From the NCBI GenBank assembly GCA_020634615.1, contig JACKBI010000006.1, positions 62,001-126,000 of the forward strand: a DNA stretch of 64,000 nucleotides, in the 5' to 3' direction. The stretch is from Anaerolineales bacterium. GTDB taxonomy: Bacteria > Chloroflexota > Anaerolineae > JAAEKA01. The notes beneath the pieces were generated by a model that ran no database searches, had not been told where the DNA came from, and saw only the letters and a list, made by a program, of their open reading frames with translations. A program made the translations under genes and the position numbers. This document shows, in pieces, positions 8,882 to 17,623 of the stretch. The first letter of the stretch is position 1. Every line of letters starts with the position of its first letter.

Positions 8882-9694
8882 TCAGGCGCTGTCGTCTGAC
8901 GTGTCTGAGGTGTCTGACGGGATGACGCCGGTCAGGTTTTCCATCAGCGCGCTAAACGCACGCACGAACTCCAGCGGGAATGGGAAAATGATAGTTGAGT
9001 TCTTCTCGGCGGAGATCTCAACCAGTGTAGAGAGATAGCGCAACTGGAGGGCAATCGGTTCGTGGGCCATGGTGTGAGCCGCCTCACGCAGTTGCTGTGC
9101 CGCCTCAAACTCGCCCGAAGCGTGGATGATCTTGGCTCGCTTCTCGCGTTCCGCCTCGGCTTGCTTGGCCATAGAACGCTTCATGGTCTCGGGCAGCTCT
9201 ACGTCCTTGACCTCGACGATGCCAACCTTGATGCCCCACGGCTCCGTGGCCTCGTCGATGATCTGCTGCAGCTTCTGGTTGATGCGCTCGCGGTGCGCCA
9301 GCAGCTCGTCCAGCTCGCTCTGGCCCAGCACGTTACGCAAGGTGGTCTGGGCGATGTTCCAGGTTGCTCGTCGGTAGTCCTCGACATTGACAACGGCTGA
9401 CGACGGTTCCACGACCCGGAAATAAACGACCGCGTTGACCTTGACGGTGACGTTATCGCGGGTGATGGCTTCCTGAGACGGCACATCCATCGTGACTACT
9501 CGCAGGTCAACGCGCACCGCGCGATCGACAAATGGGATCAGGAAGATCAGTCCTGGTCCTTTGACCTTTTGCACGCGGCCCAGGCGAAAAATGACGGCTC
9601 GTTCATACTCCGGGATGATCTTGATCGCGGTCGAGATCAGGAAGAGCAGGATCGCGAGCACGATGACGAACGAGATGAGAGCGCTGAGGTCCAT
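8882..9694 (-). CDS. Slipin-type SPFH/band 7 protein (stomatin-like)
   Basis: 270-aa membrane-associated scaffold protein of the slipin subfamily. It has an N-terminal hydrophobic hairpin or single helix (LISFVIVLAILLFLISTAI), then the SPFH core with IIPEYERAVIFRLGRV, GPGLIFLIPFVD, VDLRVVTMDVPSQEAITRDNV, and the coiled AEAEREKRAKIIHASGE(F)AAQ region. These match bacterial stomatin homologues involved in membrane microdomains and protease control. ATG 9694 is chosen because AAGGAG lies 6 nt upstream; an in-frame ATG at 9721 lacks one. No NfeD partner gene is adjacent, which is unusual because slipins are commonly paired with it. Confidence 0.93.
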   Translation of the reverse strand: MDLSALISFVIVLAILLFLISTAIKIIPEYERAVIFRLGRVQKVKGPGLIFLIPFVDRAVRVDLRVVTMDVPSQEAITRDNVTVKVNAVVYFRVVEPSSAVVNVEDYRRATWNIAQTTLRNVLGQSELDELLAHRERINQKLQQIIDEATEPWGIKVGIVEVKDVELPETMKRSMAKQAEAEREKRAKIIHASGEFEAAQQLREAAHTMAHEPIALQLRYLSTLVEISAEKNSTIIFPFPLEFVRAFSALMENLTGVIPSDTSDTSDDSA

Positions 9695-9768
9695 GCGAGT
9701 CTCCTTGGTTGAGTTCCGCAAGCGCGGAAGTAAGCAGCTTCAGTTACGCCATAGCTGGCGTTGGTATC

Positions 9769-9797
9769 ATTATAGACGATATGTCCGGTGCGGACAA
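9769..9797 (-). promoter_or_regulatory. Sigma70-type promoter for the slipin gene
   Basis: On the minus strand TTGTCC (9797-9792), a 17-bp spacer and TATAAT (9774-9769) point toward the slipin gene. The leader would be about 65 nt. Confidence 0.6.
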
Positions 9798-9947
9798 GCA
9801 ACCGCGCAAGTGCCCAGGGTGATTTAGCTCTCGCGTATTTGTCACGCTGAGCGAGTATTAGGGACCAGCCCCAGCGCTCAACTTGCTCAGCGAAGCGTCT
9901 CGCCACAACTGAACATTCTGGAGCGTTTCTACGTCTAACGTCCTGTC

Positions 9948-12900
9948 ATGAGCAATCAAAATCACCCACCTAACTCACAACCTTCTGCGCAGCCGCGCCG
10001 GCCGTTGCCGCCTCCGCCGCCGGGTTACGGTCAGCCGCCCGGCCGCAGTCAACCGCCGCGTGCGCCGCGGTCGGCTCGTGGTGGCGGCTGCGCCAACGGC
10101 GTGCTGGTCGGCATCTTTCTTTTTCTGATTGTCGCGCTGGCCGGTGTGGCTGTGTTTGCCCTGGGGTACACTGGCATCGCCACGGTATTGCCGCCGGCCA
10201 GCGAACTGATCACCCGCGCCAACCAGGGAACCAACACGCGCATCCTTGACCGCAACGGCGAGCTGTTGCAGGCGCCGCTGGCGCCCAACGACCCGTCGGC
10301 CGGCTTGCGCACACACGTCGCGCTGGCCGACATATCGCCGCACCTCATCGCCGCAACCATTGCCACCGAGGATGCCAATTTCTACAACCACCCCGGCGTC
10401 GATCCGGCCGGCTTGGCGCGCGCCATCTTTCGCGCAGTGCAGAACAGCGGCCCTGTCGTCGGCACCAGCACCATCAGCCAGCAGCTTGTCAAGCTGGTGT
10501 TCCTGTCACCGGAGCGCACCGTCACCCGCAAGATCAAGGAAGCGGTGCTGGCGGCCGAGATCACCCGCCGCTACGACAAGGACACGATCCTTGAGCTCTA
10601 TCTCAACCAGATCAACTATGGCAACCTGGCTTACGGCGCAGAAGCTGCCGCCCGGCTCTATTTCAACAAGCCGGCTGCTGAGCTGACGCTGGCAGAAGCG
10701 GCCTTGCTGGCCGGTTTGCCACAGGCGCCTGCGACCTATGATCCGCTGCAGAATCCCGAGGGCGCCAAGAACCGCCAGGCCGACGTGTTGCGCCTGATGG
10801 TGGAACATGGGGCGATCAGCGCGGCGGAGGCCGATGCAGCCTGGGCCGAGCCATTGACCTACTACGGGCAAGGACTGGCTGATCTGCAACTGGCGCGTGC
10901 CCCCCACTTCGTTACCTATGTGCGCAGTCAGTTGGAGCAGTTGTACGGGCCGGAACTGCTCTACAACGGCGGCTTGCAGGTCTACACCAGCCTTGACAGC
11001 GGCTTGCAGGAGCAGGCCGAGCAGTTGGTCAGCCAGGGCGTCGCCGATCTGCACGGCCAGAACGTCAGCAACGGCGCGCTGGTTGCCATTGATCCGCGCA
11101 CCGGCGAGATCGAGGCGCTGGTCGGGTCGGCCGACTTCTTCGACGCCGAGATCAGCGGGCAGGTCAACGTCGCTATCTCACCCCGCCAGCCCGGCTCAAC
11201 CATGAAGCCCTTCACCTACCTGGCAACCTTCGAGCGCCCCGAAAACTGGTGGACGCCGGCCACGGTGATCGACGATGTGCGTACTGAGTTCGACGACGGG
11301 CCGGGGCGGCCGCCCTACGTGCCAAACAACTACGATGGCAAGGAGCACGGCCGCGTCAGCGTGCGCACCGCGTTGGCTAACTCCTATAACATCCCGGCTG
11401 TCAAGGCGCTGCAAAGTGTTGGCGTCGATGCATTGCTGCATGTGGCTGAGCGCTTCGGCATGACCACGCTGACCGAGCCCGGCCATCCGCTCTACGGCCT
11501 GTCGCTGACGCTGGGCGGCGGCGAGGTGACGTTGCTGGAGATGACCAGCGCCTACGGTGCGTTGGCCAACGGCGGTGTCGCAGCGCGGCCAACAACCATT
11601 CTGTGTGTCTTGGACGCAACGGGTTCGGTGCTGGAGCGGCTGGAAGTGCCTGACCTGCCGGCTGCCTGCCGCGATGCACCTGTCAACGCCAGCTCGCTGA
11701 TCCAGCAGCCACAGCAGCAACGGGCCGCGTCGGCGCAACATGCCTATCTGCTGACAGACATTCTCAAGGACAACGAAGCGCGCACGCCGACTTTTGGCGC
11801 CAATTCGTCGCTGGTGCTGGATCGGCCCGCCGCCGTCAAGACCGGCACGACCAACGACGTGCGCGATATCTGGACTGTTGGCTACACGCCGCAACTGGTC
11901 ACCGGTGTCTGGGTGGGCAACGCGGACGGCTCGCCGATGAACCCGCGGCTGTCAGGCATCGCCGGCGCGGGGCCGATCTGGAATCGTTTCATGCGGGCCG
12001 CCCTGGCCAGCCAGCCGAAGCTGGACTTCACAGTGCCTGACGGCATACAGCGGGTGGAAATCTGCACGGCCACCGGCGCAGCCGCCGACTCGTCGTGCCC
12101 ACCAGAGCAGCGCCGAATGGAAATCTTCGCGGCCAACCAGTTGCCGGCCGGTGCGGCACCGGGCGTTACGCCGGTCGCTACCGCCGGCAACGCGGTCGTC
12201 GCGATCTACCAGCCTTACGACGGACAGATCGTCGAGGGTCTGGTGCGTATCATCGGCAGCGCAACGGTGGCCGACTTCGACCACTATCTGGTGGAATACG
12301 GTCAGTCCTTCACTCCTGGCGCCTGGGGCGTCGTAGCCGGGCCGGTCTACAGCCCGGTGGAGAACGGCGATCTGGCGCTGTGGGACACGACGACCTTGCC
12401 GGTGGATGGTCCACATCTGCTGCGGGTGGTGGCAGTCAACCACGCCGGGCAGCGATTCGAGTCTGTACCGGCACGCGTCACCGTCTCGCGTGCCATGCCC
12501 ACACCGACGGCCACGCCGTTCGACACGCCGACGCCAACCGAAACGCCGGTTATACTGCCGACTGCAACTGCGACGGCAACTTTCCTGCCGTCCCCGACCA
12601 GCACTGCCACGCCCTTTGATGAGCCAACTGCGACGCCGACCTGGACGCCAGTACCAGCGGTCGAGCCGCCCACGCCAACACCGGCCCCGCTTCCCAGTCT
12701 GGTAGCAGCAATCGCCAGTCCGGCCGAGAACCAGGTGGTCAGTGGAATCGTAACCATCGAAGGCGCGGCAGCCGGGCCGGACTTCGCCAGCTACACGCTG
12801 TTATACTCGACCCCCGACGGTTACCGGCCCGTCCGCCCCGACCAGCCGGTGTACGATACGCCGGCGGTCGGTACGCTGAGCACCTGGAACACGAGCGCTC

Positions 12901-12992
12901 TACCTTCCGGCGTCTACACGCTGCTGCTGACCGTCAGCGGCGTTTCCGGCGCCGAAACCAGCGCGACGGTGACTGTGGTCGTTCAGAACTGA
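9948..12992 (+). CDS. Class A penicillin-binding protein (transglycosylase/transpeptidase)
   Basis: 1014-aa bifunctional peptidoglycan synthase. It has a Pro/Gln-rich cytosolic tail (1-45), one transmembrane helix (about 48-72), then a GT51 glycosyltransferase with ATEDANFYNHPGVDP and GTSTISQQLVKLVF. The transpeptidase carries SxxK as STMK (in RQPGSTMKPFTYL), SxN as SYN (in ALANSYNIPAVK) and KTG as KTGTTNDV. After about residue 720 there are two extracellular Ig-like modules separated by a long Thr/Pro tract (TPTATPFDTPTPTETP...). The tail makes it longer than the usual 700-850 aa. No Shine-Dalgarno precedes the ATG. Division or elongation role is not decidable. Confidence 0.94.
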   Translation: MSNQNHPPNSQPSAQPRRPLPPPPPGYGQPPGRSQPPRAPRSARGGGCANGVLVGIFLFLIVALAGVAVFALGYTGIATVLPPASELITRANQGTNTRILDRNGELLQAPLAPNDPSAGLRTHVALADISPHLIAATIATEDANFYNHPGVDPAGLARAIFRAVQNSGPVVGTSTISQQLVKLVFLSPERTVTRKIKEAVLAAEITRRYDKDTILELYLNQINYGNLAYGAEAAARLYFNKPAAELTLAEAALLAGLPQAPATYDPLQNPEGAKNRQADVLRLMVEHGAISAAEADAAWAEPLTYYGQGLADLQLARAPHFVTYVRSQLEQLYGPELLYNGGLQVYTSLDSGLQEQAEQLVSQGVADLHGQNVSNGALVAIDPRTGEIEALVGSADFFDAEISGQVNVAISPRQPGSTMKPFTYLATFERPENWWTPATVIDDVRTEFDDGPGRPPYVPNNYDGKEHGRVSVRTALANSYNIPAVKALQSVGVDALLHVAERFGMTTLTEPGHPLYGLSLTLGGGEVTLLEMTSAYGALANGGVAARPTTILCVLDATGSVLERLEVPDLPAACRDAPVNASSLIQQPQQQRAASAQHAYLLTDILKDNEARTPTFGANSSLVLDRPAAVKTGTTNDVRDIWTVGYTPQLVTGVWVGNADGSPMNPRLSGIAGAGPIWNRFMRAALASQPKLDFTVPDGIQRVEICTATGAAADSSCPPEQRRMEIFAANQLPAGAAPGVTPVATAGNAVVAIYQPYDGQIVEGLVRIIGSATVADFDHYLVEYGQSFTPGAWGVVAGPVYSPVENGDLALWDTTTLPVDGPHLLRVVAVNHAGQRFESVPARVTVSRAMPTPTATPFDTPTPTETPVILPTATATATFLPSPTSTATPFDEPTATPTWTPVPAVEPPTPTPAPLPSLVAAIASPAENQVVSGIVTIEGAAAGPDFASYTLLYSTPDGYRPVRPDQPVYDTPAVGTLSTWNTSALPSGVYTLLLTVSGVSGAETSATVTVVVQN

Positions 12993-13082
12993 AGTCAACT
13001 TGCGATGATAACCTCTGAACTTTTGGAGGCATCTGTTACTGGCCGATTTTTTGAGAGACTCTTGCTAAACCCAACAAACTCG

Positions 13083-13113
13083 TTGACAATCCCTCCCCCC
13101 CTTATGATATGAT
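13083..13113 (+). promoter_or_regulatory. Candidate promoter for the propeller lipoprotein gene
   Basis: A perfect -35 TTGACA (13083-13088) is followed, after a C-tract, by ATGATATGAT (13104-13113). The best -10, TATGAT, would need a 19-bp spacer (13108-13113) or a 14-bp one (13103-13108), so the spacing is not ideal. The ATG is about 65 bp downstream. Confidence 0.4.
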
Positions 13114-13176
13114 TACAGCGTAGCACATCGCTTTCTCCGCGGTGGAAGCCTCCGAATCCCTGAAGGGAGGGAACCT

Positions 13177-14514
13177 ATGATGGGACGTTATCTTCTCTTG
13201 GCAATACTGGCCGCAGTTGTATTGAGCGGATGTGGGCCGGAGACTCCCGAGCCTTCTGGTACAGGGCAGGCCATCGACACAGCTGCGCCCGCGACGGTAT
13301 CCGCACCCACTGAATCGGCAGCGCTCTCTCCGGTGTCAGAACCGACTGTTGACGTTTCCCCGATCATCGCACCAATATTACCTACACCAACCGATGTTCT
13401 TGTACATCCTACGCCGACGCTTATTCCGACGCCGGATGTGAATGCACCCGGACCTGAACTGGATGGAATTGGCCTGGTAAACCCAAGACCGCTGTTGTTA
13501 CCAGAAGGCATTGAAGGTTATGCGTTTGGCGTTATTACTTGGTCGCCGGACGGCAGCCAATTCTTGGGAAATGTCGTTGCTGACGAGGCTATTACCGTCG
13601 GAGACGCAGGCTATCCGGTCATGGATCTATATGTAGGGGAAGGTGACACAGGTGAGGTTAGTTTCCTACAGCATAACGCCGGCTGGCCGTCCTGGAGCCG
13701 GGATGGCCGTTCTATTTACTTTCTCAAAGGGCACGGGGATGGTCAGCAGGTCTACTACGATCTGTATCGGCAATCCGGTCTTATGGGGGAGGCAATGTTG
13801 CTTGCAGAGGATGTTGGTTTTGGAGGTCCAGACGCGGCGGTTGCAGAGGCGGTGGATGGCCGCCTTGTACTACGAGACCGAGGAGGCCAGGTAACAGTGT
13901 TGGACGGAGACTCGTTGATTCCGATCTGGTCCCTCGTAGGGAATGAAGAACCTTCACCCAACGAATCCGAGTTCTTCTCCCTAGCACCCGACGGTCACAC
14001 TGTAGCTATCGGATCACTGAACGAACCCCTCTACATAGTTGACCTGGAAAACCTTCATCTCGTGGCCCAATTGGATACGATCATTTCCTCTTCCGACAAC
14101 ATCGGCTGGTCGATCGAAAGTGATCGGATTGCCTACACCACAAGCGAAGGGGTATTTGTTTACGACTTGCAACAAGGCTCTCAAGAAGTAATTGTCACGC
14201 GGCAGAATCTTGGCTACCCGGAGCAAGATGGTGCGGGCGGCTTTTCCCTACCGATCTGGTCAGTGAGTGGAGATATCTTGCTGTTTGTTTCTGGCACACC
14301 GGATTGGGCGTATGATGACACTGGTCATCGTTATTGGTACCTTTTTGCTGCCACGTCCGATAAATCCCAGGTAAAGGCATTGTCTCGTTCTGTTCCTGAT
14401 GCCGTCGCACCGGATGGTTCGCGAGCCATAGTAAGCGAGTGGGATCCCGGTGGCCGGACCGAAATGAAGCTTTTGGTTGATGTCAATGGCGTTGTGCTCA
14501 GCGCACAGCCATGA
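13177..14514 (+). CDS. Exported lipoprotein with TolB/WD40-like beta-propeller
   Basis: 445-aa lipoprotein. The signal peptide MMGRYLLLAILAAVVLSGC ends in a clear lipobox (LSGC, Cys19). A Thr/Pro/Val-rich linker (about 20-95) leads to a repeated beta-propeller, with blade-like units such as ITWSPDGSQFLGN, PSWSRDGRSIYFLKG, FSLAPDGHTVAIGS and IWSVSGDILLFVSG. These WSPDG-type turns are typical of TolB/PD40 repeats. GGGAGG 8-9 nt before the ATG pair supports the start. Codon use is visibly less GC-rich than in the neighbours, which may indicate acquisition. Its ligand is unknown. It is flanked by terminators and probably monocistronic. Confidence 0.8.
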   Translation: MMGRYLLLAILAAVVLSGCGPETPEPSGTGQAIDTAAPATVSAPTESAALSPVSEPTVDVSPIIAPILPTPTDVLVHPTPTLIPTPDVNAPGPELDGIGLVNPRPLLLPEGIEGYAFGVITWSPDGSQFLGNVVADEAITVGDAGYPVMDLYVGEGDTGEVSFLQHNAGWPSWSRDGRSIYFLKGHGDGQQVYYDLYRQSGLMGEAMLLAEDVGFGGPDAAVAEAVDGRLVLRDRGGQVTVLDGDSLIPIWSLVGNEEPSPNESEFFSLAPDGHTVAIGSLNEPLYIVDLENLHLVAQLDTIISSSDNIGWSIESDRIAYTTSEGVFVYDLQQGSQEVIVTRQNLGYPEQDGAGGFSLPIWSVSGDILLFVSGTPDWAYDDTGHRYWYLFAATSDKSQVKALSRSVPDAVAPDGSRAIVSEWDPGGRTEMKLLVDVNGVVLSAQP

Positions 14515-14527
14515 ACGAAAACGTGGC

Positions 14528-14547
14528 GGCTCGGTCGGAGACCGGCC
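14528..14547 (+). repeat. Dispersed 20-bp repeat, copy 1
   Basis: GGCTCGGTCGGAGACCGGCC lies just after the lipoprotein stop codon. An identical 20-bp copy is found inside coding sequence at 29626-29645. The core CGGTC-GGA-GACCG is self-complementary. Confidence 0.8.
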
Positions 14548-14591
14548 GCAGCAAGGTCTATTCTCAACTCAGTACGGGTGTAAAATAAAAT

Positions 14592-14618
14592 GAACGCCGG
14601 GTTGTAAGCCCGGCGTTC
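14592..14618. terminator. Bidirectional terminator between convergent genes
   Basis: A perfect 10-bp stem GAACGCCGGG/CCCGGCGTTC with a 7-nt loop. On the minus strand it is followed by a T-rich run (TCATTTTATTTTA), as expected for the LysM-M23 gene; it also closes the lipoprotein gene on the plus strand. Confidence 0.8.
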
Positions 14619-14645
14619 GCTGTTGCTGTTGAGGTATAACTTGGT

Positions 14646-15830
14646 CTACGGTAGGTATTGCAGCGGGTTGTAGTTCCGTCCGCCGGTGGAGACCTCGAAG
14701 TGCAGGTGCGGGCCGGTGGAGCGGCCGGTGGAACCGACTGCGCCGATCTGCTGGCCGCGCGCCACGTAGTCACCCTGCGATACGTCGATGCGACTGAGGT
14801 GCCCGTACAGCGTGACATAGCCGTCCGGGTGCCGGATCACGACGTAATTGCCGTAGCCGACGTTGCTCCAGCCTGCCACCGCCACAATGCCTTCATCACC
14901 TGCCACTGCGGTGGTGCCCAGAGGTGCGCCGATGTCGATGGCCGGGTGGTACGAGTAGTAGCCCTGTGTGATTCGACCGTAGGCGGGCCAGACGAAGTTG
15001 CTTGCGCGCCAGGGGGCGCTCGGAGCACGCGCCACGGCAGGCGCTTGCGGCGGCGTGCGGTCGCCGTCAGGCACGATGAGCAGACTGCCGGGCGTCAGTG
15101 ATGCGTCGGCGCTGGCCAGATTGTTCGCCGGAAATGCGACGATCTTATCGACCTCGACCTTGTATTTCTTGGCGATGCTGTCGAGCGAGTCCTTATCCGT
15201 CACTGTGTGCAGTACACCGTCCACCGGCGGAATGCGCAGACTTTGTCCCACTTCCATGAAGAACGGCTGGCTGAGATCTTCCTGATTGGCCCAAATGATG
15301 GTGTTGGGGTTCAGATGAAACTGCTCGGCGATGGCGAGCACCGTGTCCTCAAGCTGCACGGTGTAGGTGATCACCCCTTCGCGTGGCCGGTCTGGTATCT
15401 GGGTAAAAGGCACCGGCGCGCGCAGCAGGGCGCCGCTCTCCAGTAGCGGGCTGCCGCCTACCGCCTCGCGGACAAAGATGGGCGCAGCTGTCTCGACAGC
15501 GTTTGCTTCCGGGACCGGCGCGGTTGTCAGAACGGGCGCCTCCCACGTGGGCAGGTTGATCTGGGTGAGGATAAGGACCAGCGCCGCGATAACCAGCAGC
15601 GCAGCATGGGACGCAATGCGCACCGGTGTGACGTTGTCCTGACGGAAGTTTTGCCACAAGCCCATAGCAAAATCGCCAATCGACGACAGTTTGTCGAGCA
15701 GGCTCGTTGCGGGCGGTATATTCGGTTCCTGATCCTGCCCCGTTGGTAGCTGGTCGGGTGACGGATTGGAGTCGATCGCTGTCTCGGTGATCGGAGTCTC
15801 TTCGCCGTCCAATCGCTCAGTTTTGGGCAT
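14646..15830 (-). CDS. LysM-domain M23 metallopeptidase
   Basis: 394-aa cell-wall hydrolase or activator. A cytosolic acidic N-terminus (1-70) is followed by one transmembrane helix (about 71-92) and two LysM modules (ITYTVQLEDTVLAIAEQFHL at about 160 and LHTVTDKDSLDSIAKKYKV at about 208). A C-terminal M23 (LytM-type) domain carries the zinc motifs HPAID and HLHFE, with GNYVVIRHPDGYVTLYGHLS between. It expects to bind and cut peptidoglycan cross-links outside the membrane. Its ATG follows the rho stop by 3 nt, so it is probably translated from the rho transcript. A strong terminator follows at 14592-14618. Confidence 0.92.
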   Translation of the reverse strand: MPKTERLDGEETPITETAIDSNPSPDQLPTGQDQEPNIPPATSLLDKLSSIGDFAMGLWQNFRQDNVTPVRIASHAALLVIAALVLILTQINLPTWEAPVLTTAPVPEANAVETAAPIFVREAVGGSPLLESGALLRAPVPFTQIPDRPREGVITYTVQLEDTVLAIAEQFHLNPNTIIWANQEDLSQPFFMEVGQSLRIPPVDGVLHTVTDKDSLDSIAKKYKVEVDKIVAFPANNLASADASLTPGSLLIVPDGDRTPPQAPAVARAPSAPWRASNFVWPAYGRITQGYYSYHPAIDIGAPLGTTAVAGDEGIVAVAGWSNVGYGNYVVIRHPDGYVTLYGHLSRIDVSQGDYVARGQQIGAVGSTGRSTGPHLHFEVSTGGRNYNPLQYLP

Positions 15831-15833
15831 GGA

Positions 15834-17084
15834 TTACATCGACAGGTGCAGCGTGGAAAGAAACTCGTCGTTGGTACGAGTGCGGGAGAGGCGTTCGAGC
15901 AGCGGCTGCAGCGCATCCATGCCGCCGCCCAGGGCATCGATCATGCGACGCATGGTCCAGACCTTTTGCAGCGTGACATCTTCGATCAGCAGCTCCTCGC
16001 GGCGGGTGCCGGAACGCTCGATGTCGAATGCCGGGAAGACGCGCCGTTCAGCCAGGCGGCGGCTCAGGTGCAATTCCATGTTGCCGGTACCCTTGAACTC
16101 TTCATAGATCACATCGTCCATTCGGCTACCAGTATCGACCAGACAGGTGGCAATGATCGTCAGGCTGCCCCCTTCTTCGATGTTGCGGGCTGCGCCAAAG
16201 AAATGCTTGGGCGGGTAGAGGGCCGCCGGGTCGAGACCACCGGACAGTGTGCGCCCGCTGGGCGGCACCACCAGGTTGTAGGCCCGCGAGAGACGCGTAA
16301 TCGAGTCCAGCAGGATCACCACATCGCGGCCGCCTTCCACCAGTCGCTTGGCACGTGCCAGCGCCATCTCGGCGACGCGCACGTGGCTCTGCACCGGATC
16401 GTCGAAGGTGGAACTGATGACCTCAGCCTCCACCGAGCGGTCCATGTCGGTGACTTCTTCCGGGCGCTCACCGATCAACACGACCATCAAATGCAGGTCA
16501 GCGTAGTTGTGGCTCATGCCGTTGGCGATCTGCTTCAACACCATCGTCTTGCCGGCCTTGGGCGGCGAGACGATCAAACCGCGCTGGCCGCGCCCGATGG
16601 GGGCGACCATGTCCAGCATGCGCGTGGCGAGAATGTTCGGCCTGGATGACAACATGATCTGCTCGTCGGGGAAGATAGGCGTCAGGCGCTCGAAGGCGGG
16701 ACGCAGCTTGGCTTCCTCCGGGTCCAGCCCGTTGACGGTCTCGACCTTGAGCAGGCCGTAGTATTTCTCGGTGTCCTTCGGCGGGCGCACCTGGCCAATC
16801 ACCAGATCGCCGGTGCGCAGGCCGAAGCGCCGGATCTGGCTCTGCGAGACGTACACATCTTCACGCCCGGGTAGCAGATGATCAGAGCGCAGGAAGCCGA
16901 TGCCGTCCTGCACGATCTCCAGCACGCCGCCGCCGAAGATATACCCATGAGCCTCTGCATTGGCGCGCAGGAGGCGCATGATCAGATCGCCCTTTTTCAG
17001 GCGTGAATAGCCTGTAAGTCCTAGTTCACGGGCGATCTCCTGGAGTTCGTCCAGGTTCTTATTTTCGAGTTCGGAGATATTCAC
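15834..17084 (-). CDS. rho: Transcription termination factor Rho
   Basis: 416-aa RNA-dependent ATPase/helicase. It has the N-terminal Rho-N helical domain (VNISELENKNLDELQEIARELGL), a cold-shock RNA-binding domain (about 55-125, GYIFGGGVLEIVQDGIGFLR), Walker A SPPKAGKT, Walker B DVVILLDSI, and the Q/R-loop region GLDPAALYPPKHFFGAARNIEEGGSLT. The start is placed at the GTG at 17084 because AGGAG lies 9 nt upstream and the length then equals typical Rho (about 418). An ATG at 17159 would add 25 residues with an unexpected CxxC; that extension is less likely. It is transcribed from the promoter at 17515-17543 through a long leader. Confidence 0.96.
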   Translation of the reverse strand: MNISELENKNLDELQEIARELGLTGYSRLKKGDLIMRLLRANAEAHGYIFGGGVLEIVQDGIGFLRSDHLLPGREDVYVSQSQIRRFGLRTGDLVIGQVRPPKDTEKYYGLLKVETVNGLDPEEAKLRPAFERLTPIFPDEQIMLSSRPNILATRMLDMVAPIGRGQRGLIVSPPKAGKTMVLKQIANGMSHNYADLHLMVVLIGERPEEVTDMDRSVEAEVISSTFDDPVQSHVRVAEMALARAKRLVEGGRDVVILLDSITRLSRAYNLVVPPSGRTLSGGLDPAALYPPKHFFGAARNIEEGGSLTIIATCLVDTGSRMDDVIYEEFKGTGNMELHLSRRLAERRVFPAFDIERSGTRREELLIEDVTLQKVWTMRRMIDALGGGMDALQPLLERLSRTRTNDEFLSTLHLSM

Positions 17085-17514
17085 TTTCTGATGCTCCTGG
17101 CAATCTGAGCAGGGGACACAACCATGCCTCGCCATGCGTCGTGCCGAAGTCTTGGGCAACCCATGTGGTTCACCCAGTAAACTTTGCTCGATCCGCTCCG
17201 ACAGATGCGGATAAGTTCTATTTCGTTGCGCGAACGATTAGAGATAATGAAAAGGTGGGAGACGCGTTTCAGCGTCGACTTGGACGTTTGAAAATTCCCT
17301 CGTCAGGAAATAAGACTGGCTGATAAAGACATTGAGTGTGATTGGCAATGCGGACAGTGGTCGTACAGCCCGATTTATTGACCGCTGAGGAAGGTACGGA
17401 GGAAACGCCTCTTGTTGGCAGGGATCGCCCAGGCACGTAAACCCCGAAGTCTCTGCCACAATCGCTGAGACACTCAGCCTGCCAGCGACTCCAGTCTGGC
17501 ATTCGAGCAGGCGC

Positions 17515-17543
17515 ATTATAGCACCGGACTAAGCGAGCGTCAA
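17515..17543 (-). promoter_or_regulatory. Strong extended -10 promoter for rho
   Basis: On the minus strand TTGACG (17543-17538), a 17-bp spacer ending in TGC, and TATAAT (17520-17515). This is close to consensus with an extended -10. Predicted start is near 17508. Confidence 0.75.
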
Positions 17544-17576
17544 ATCGAATTACATTGGTATAGCGGCGACATCTCA

Positions 17577-17606
17577 TTGTGACAGGGGATGGCATCGTGT
17601 TACAAT
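17577..17606 (+). promoter_or_regulatory. Candidate promoter for the Nudix gene
   Basis: TTGTGA (17577-17582), an 18-bp spacer and TACAAT (17601-17606). Transcription would begin near 17613, about 11 nt before the ATG at 17624, so the mRNA would be almost leaderless. Confidence 0.55.
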
Positions 17607-17623
17607 GGGCGACGGCAACTGTG

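Larger units (their letters stand above)
17085..17623. other. Long intergenic region: rho leader and divergent promoters
   Basis: 539 bp without a credible gene. It holds a strong minus-strand promoter (17515-17543) whose transcript would have a leader of about 420 nt before rho, and a plus-strand promoter candidate for the Nudix gene. A 92-codon minus-strand ORF (17238-17516) starts upstream of the predicted transcription start and so is not a leader peptide. A weak hairpin GACGC/GCGTC is at 17262-17277. No known RNA family was recognised. Confidence 0.6.

Noticed and set aside
8882..9694. Slipin-NfeD pair
   Set aside because: No NfeD-type serine protease or OB-fold gene is adjacent on either side.
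17238..17516. 92-codon ORF as a rho leader peptide
   Set aside because: Its ATG overlaps the -10 box and lies before the predicted transcription start.
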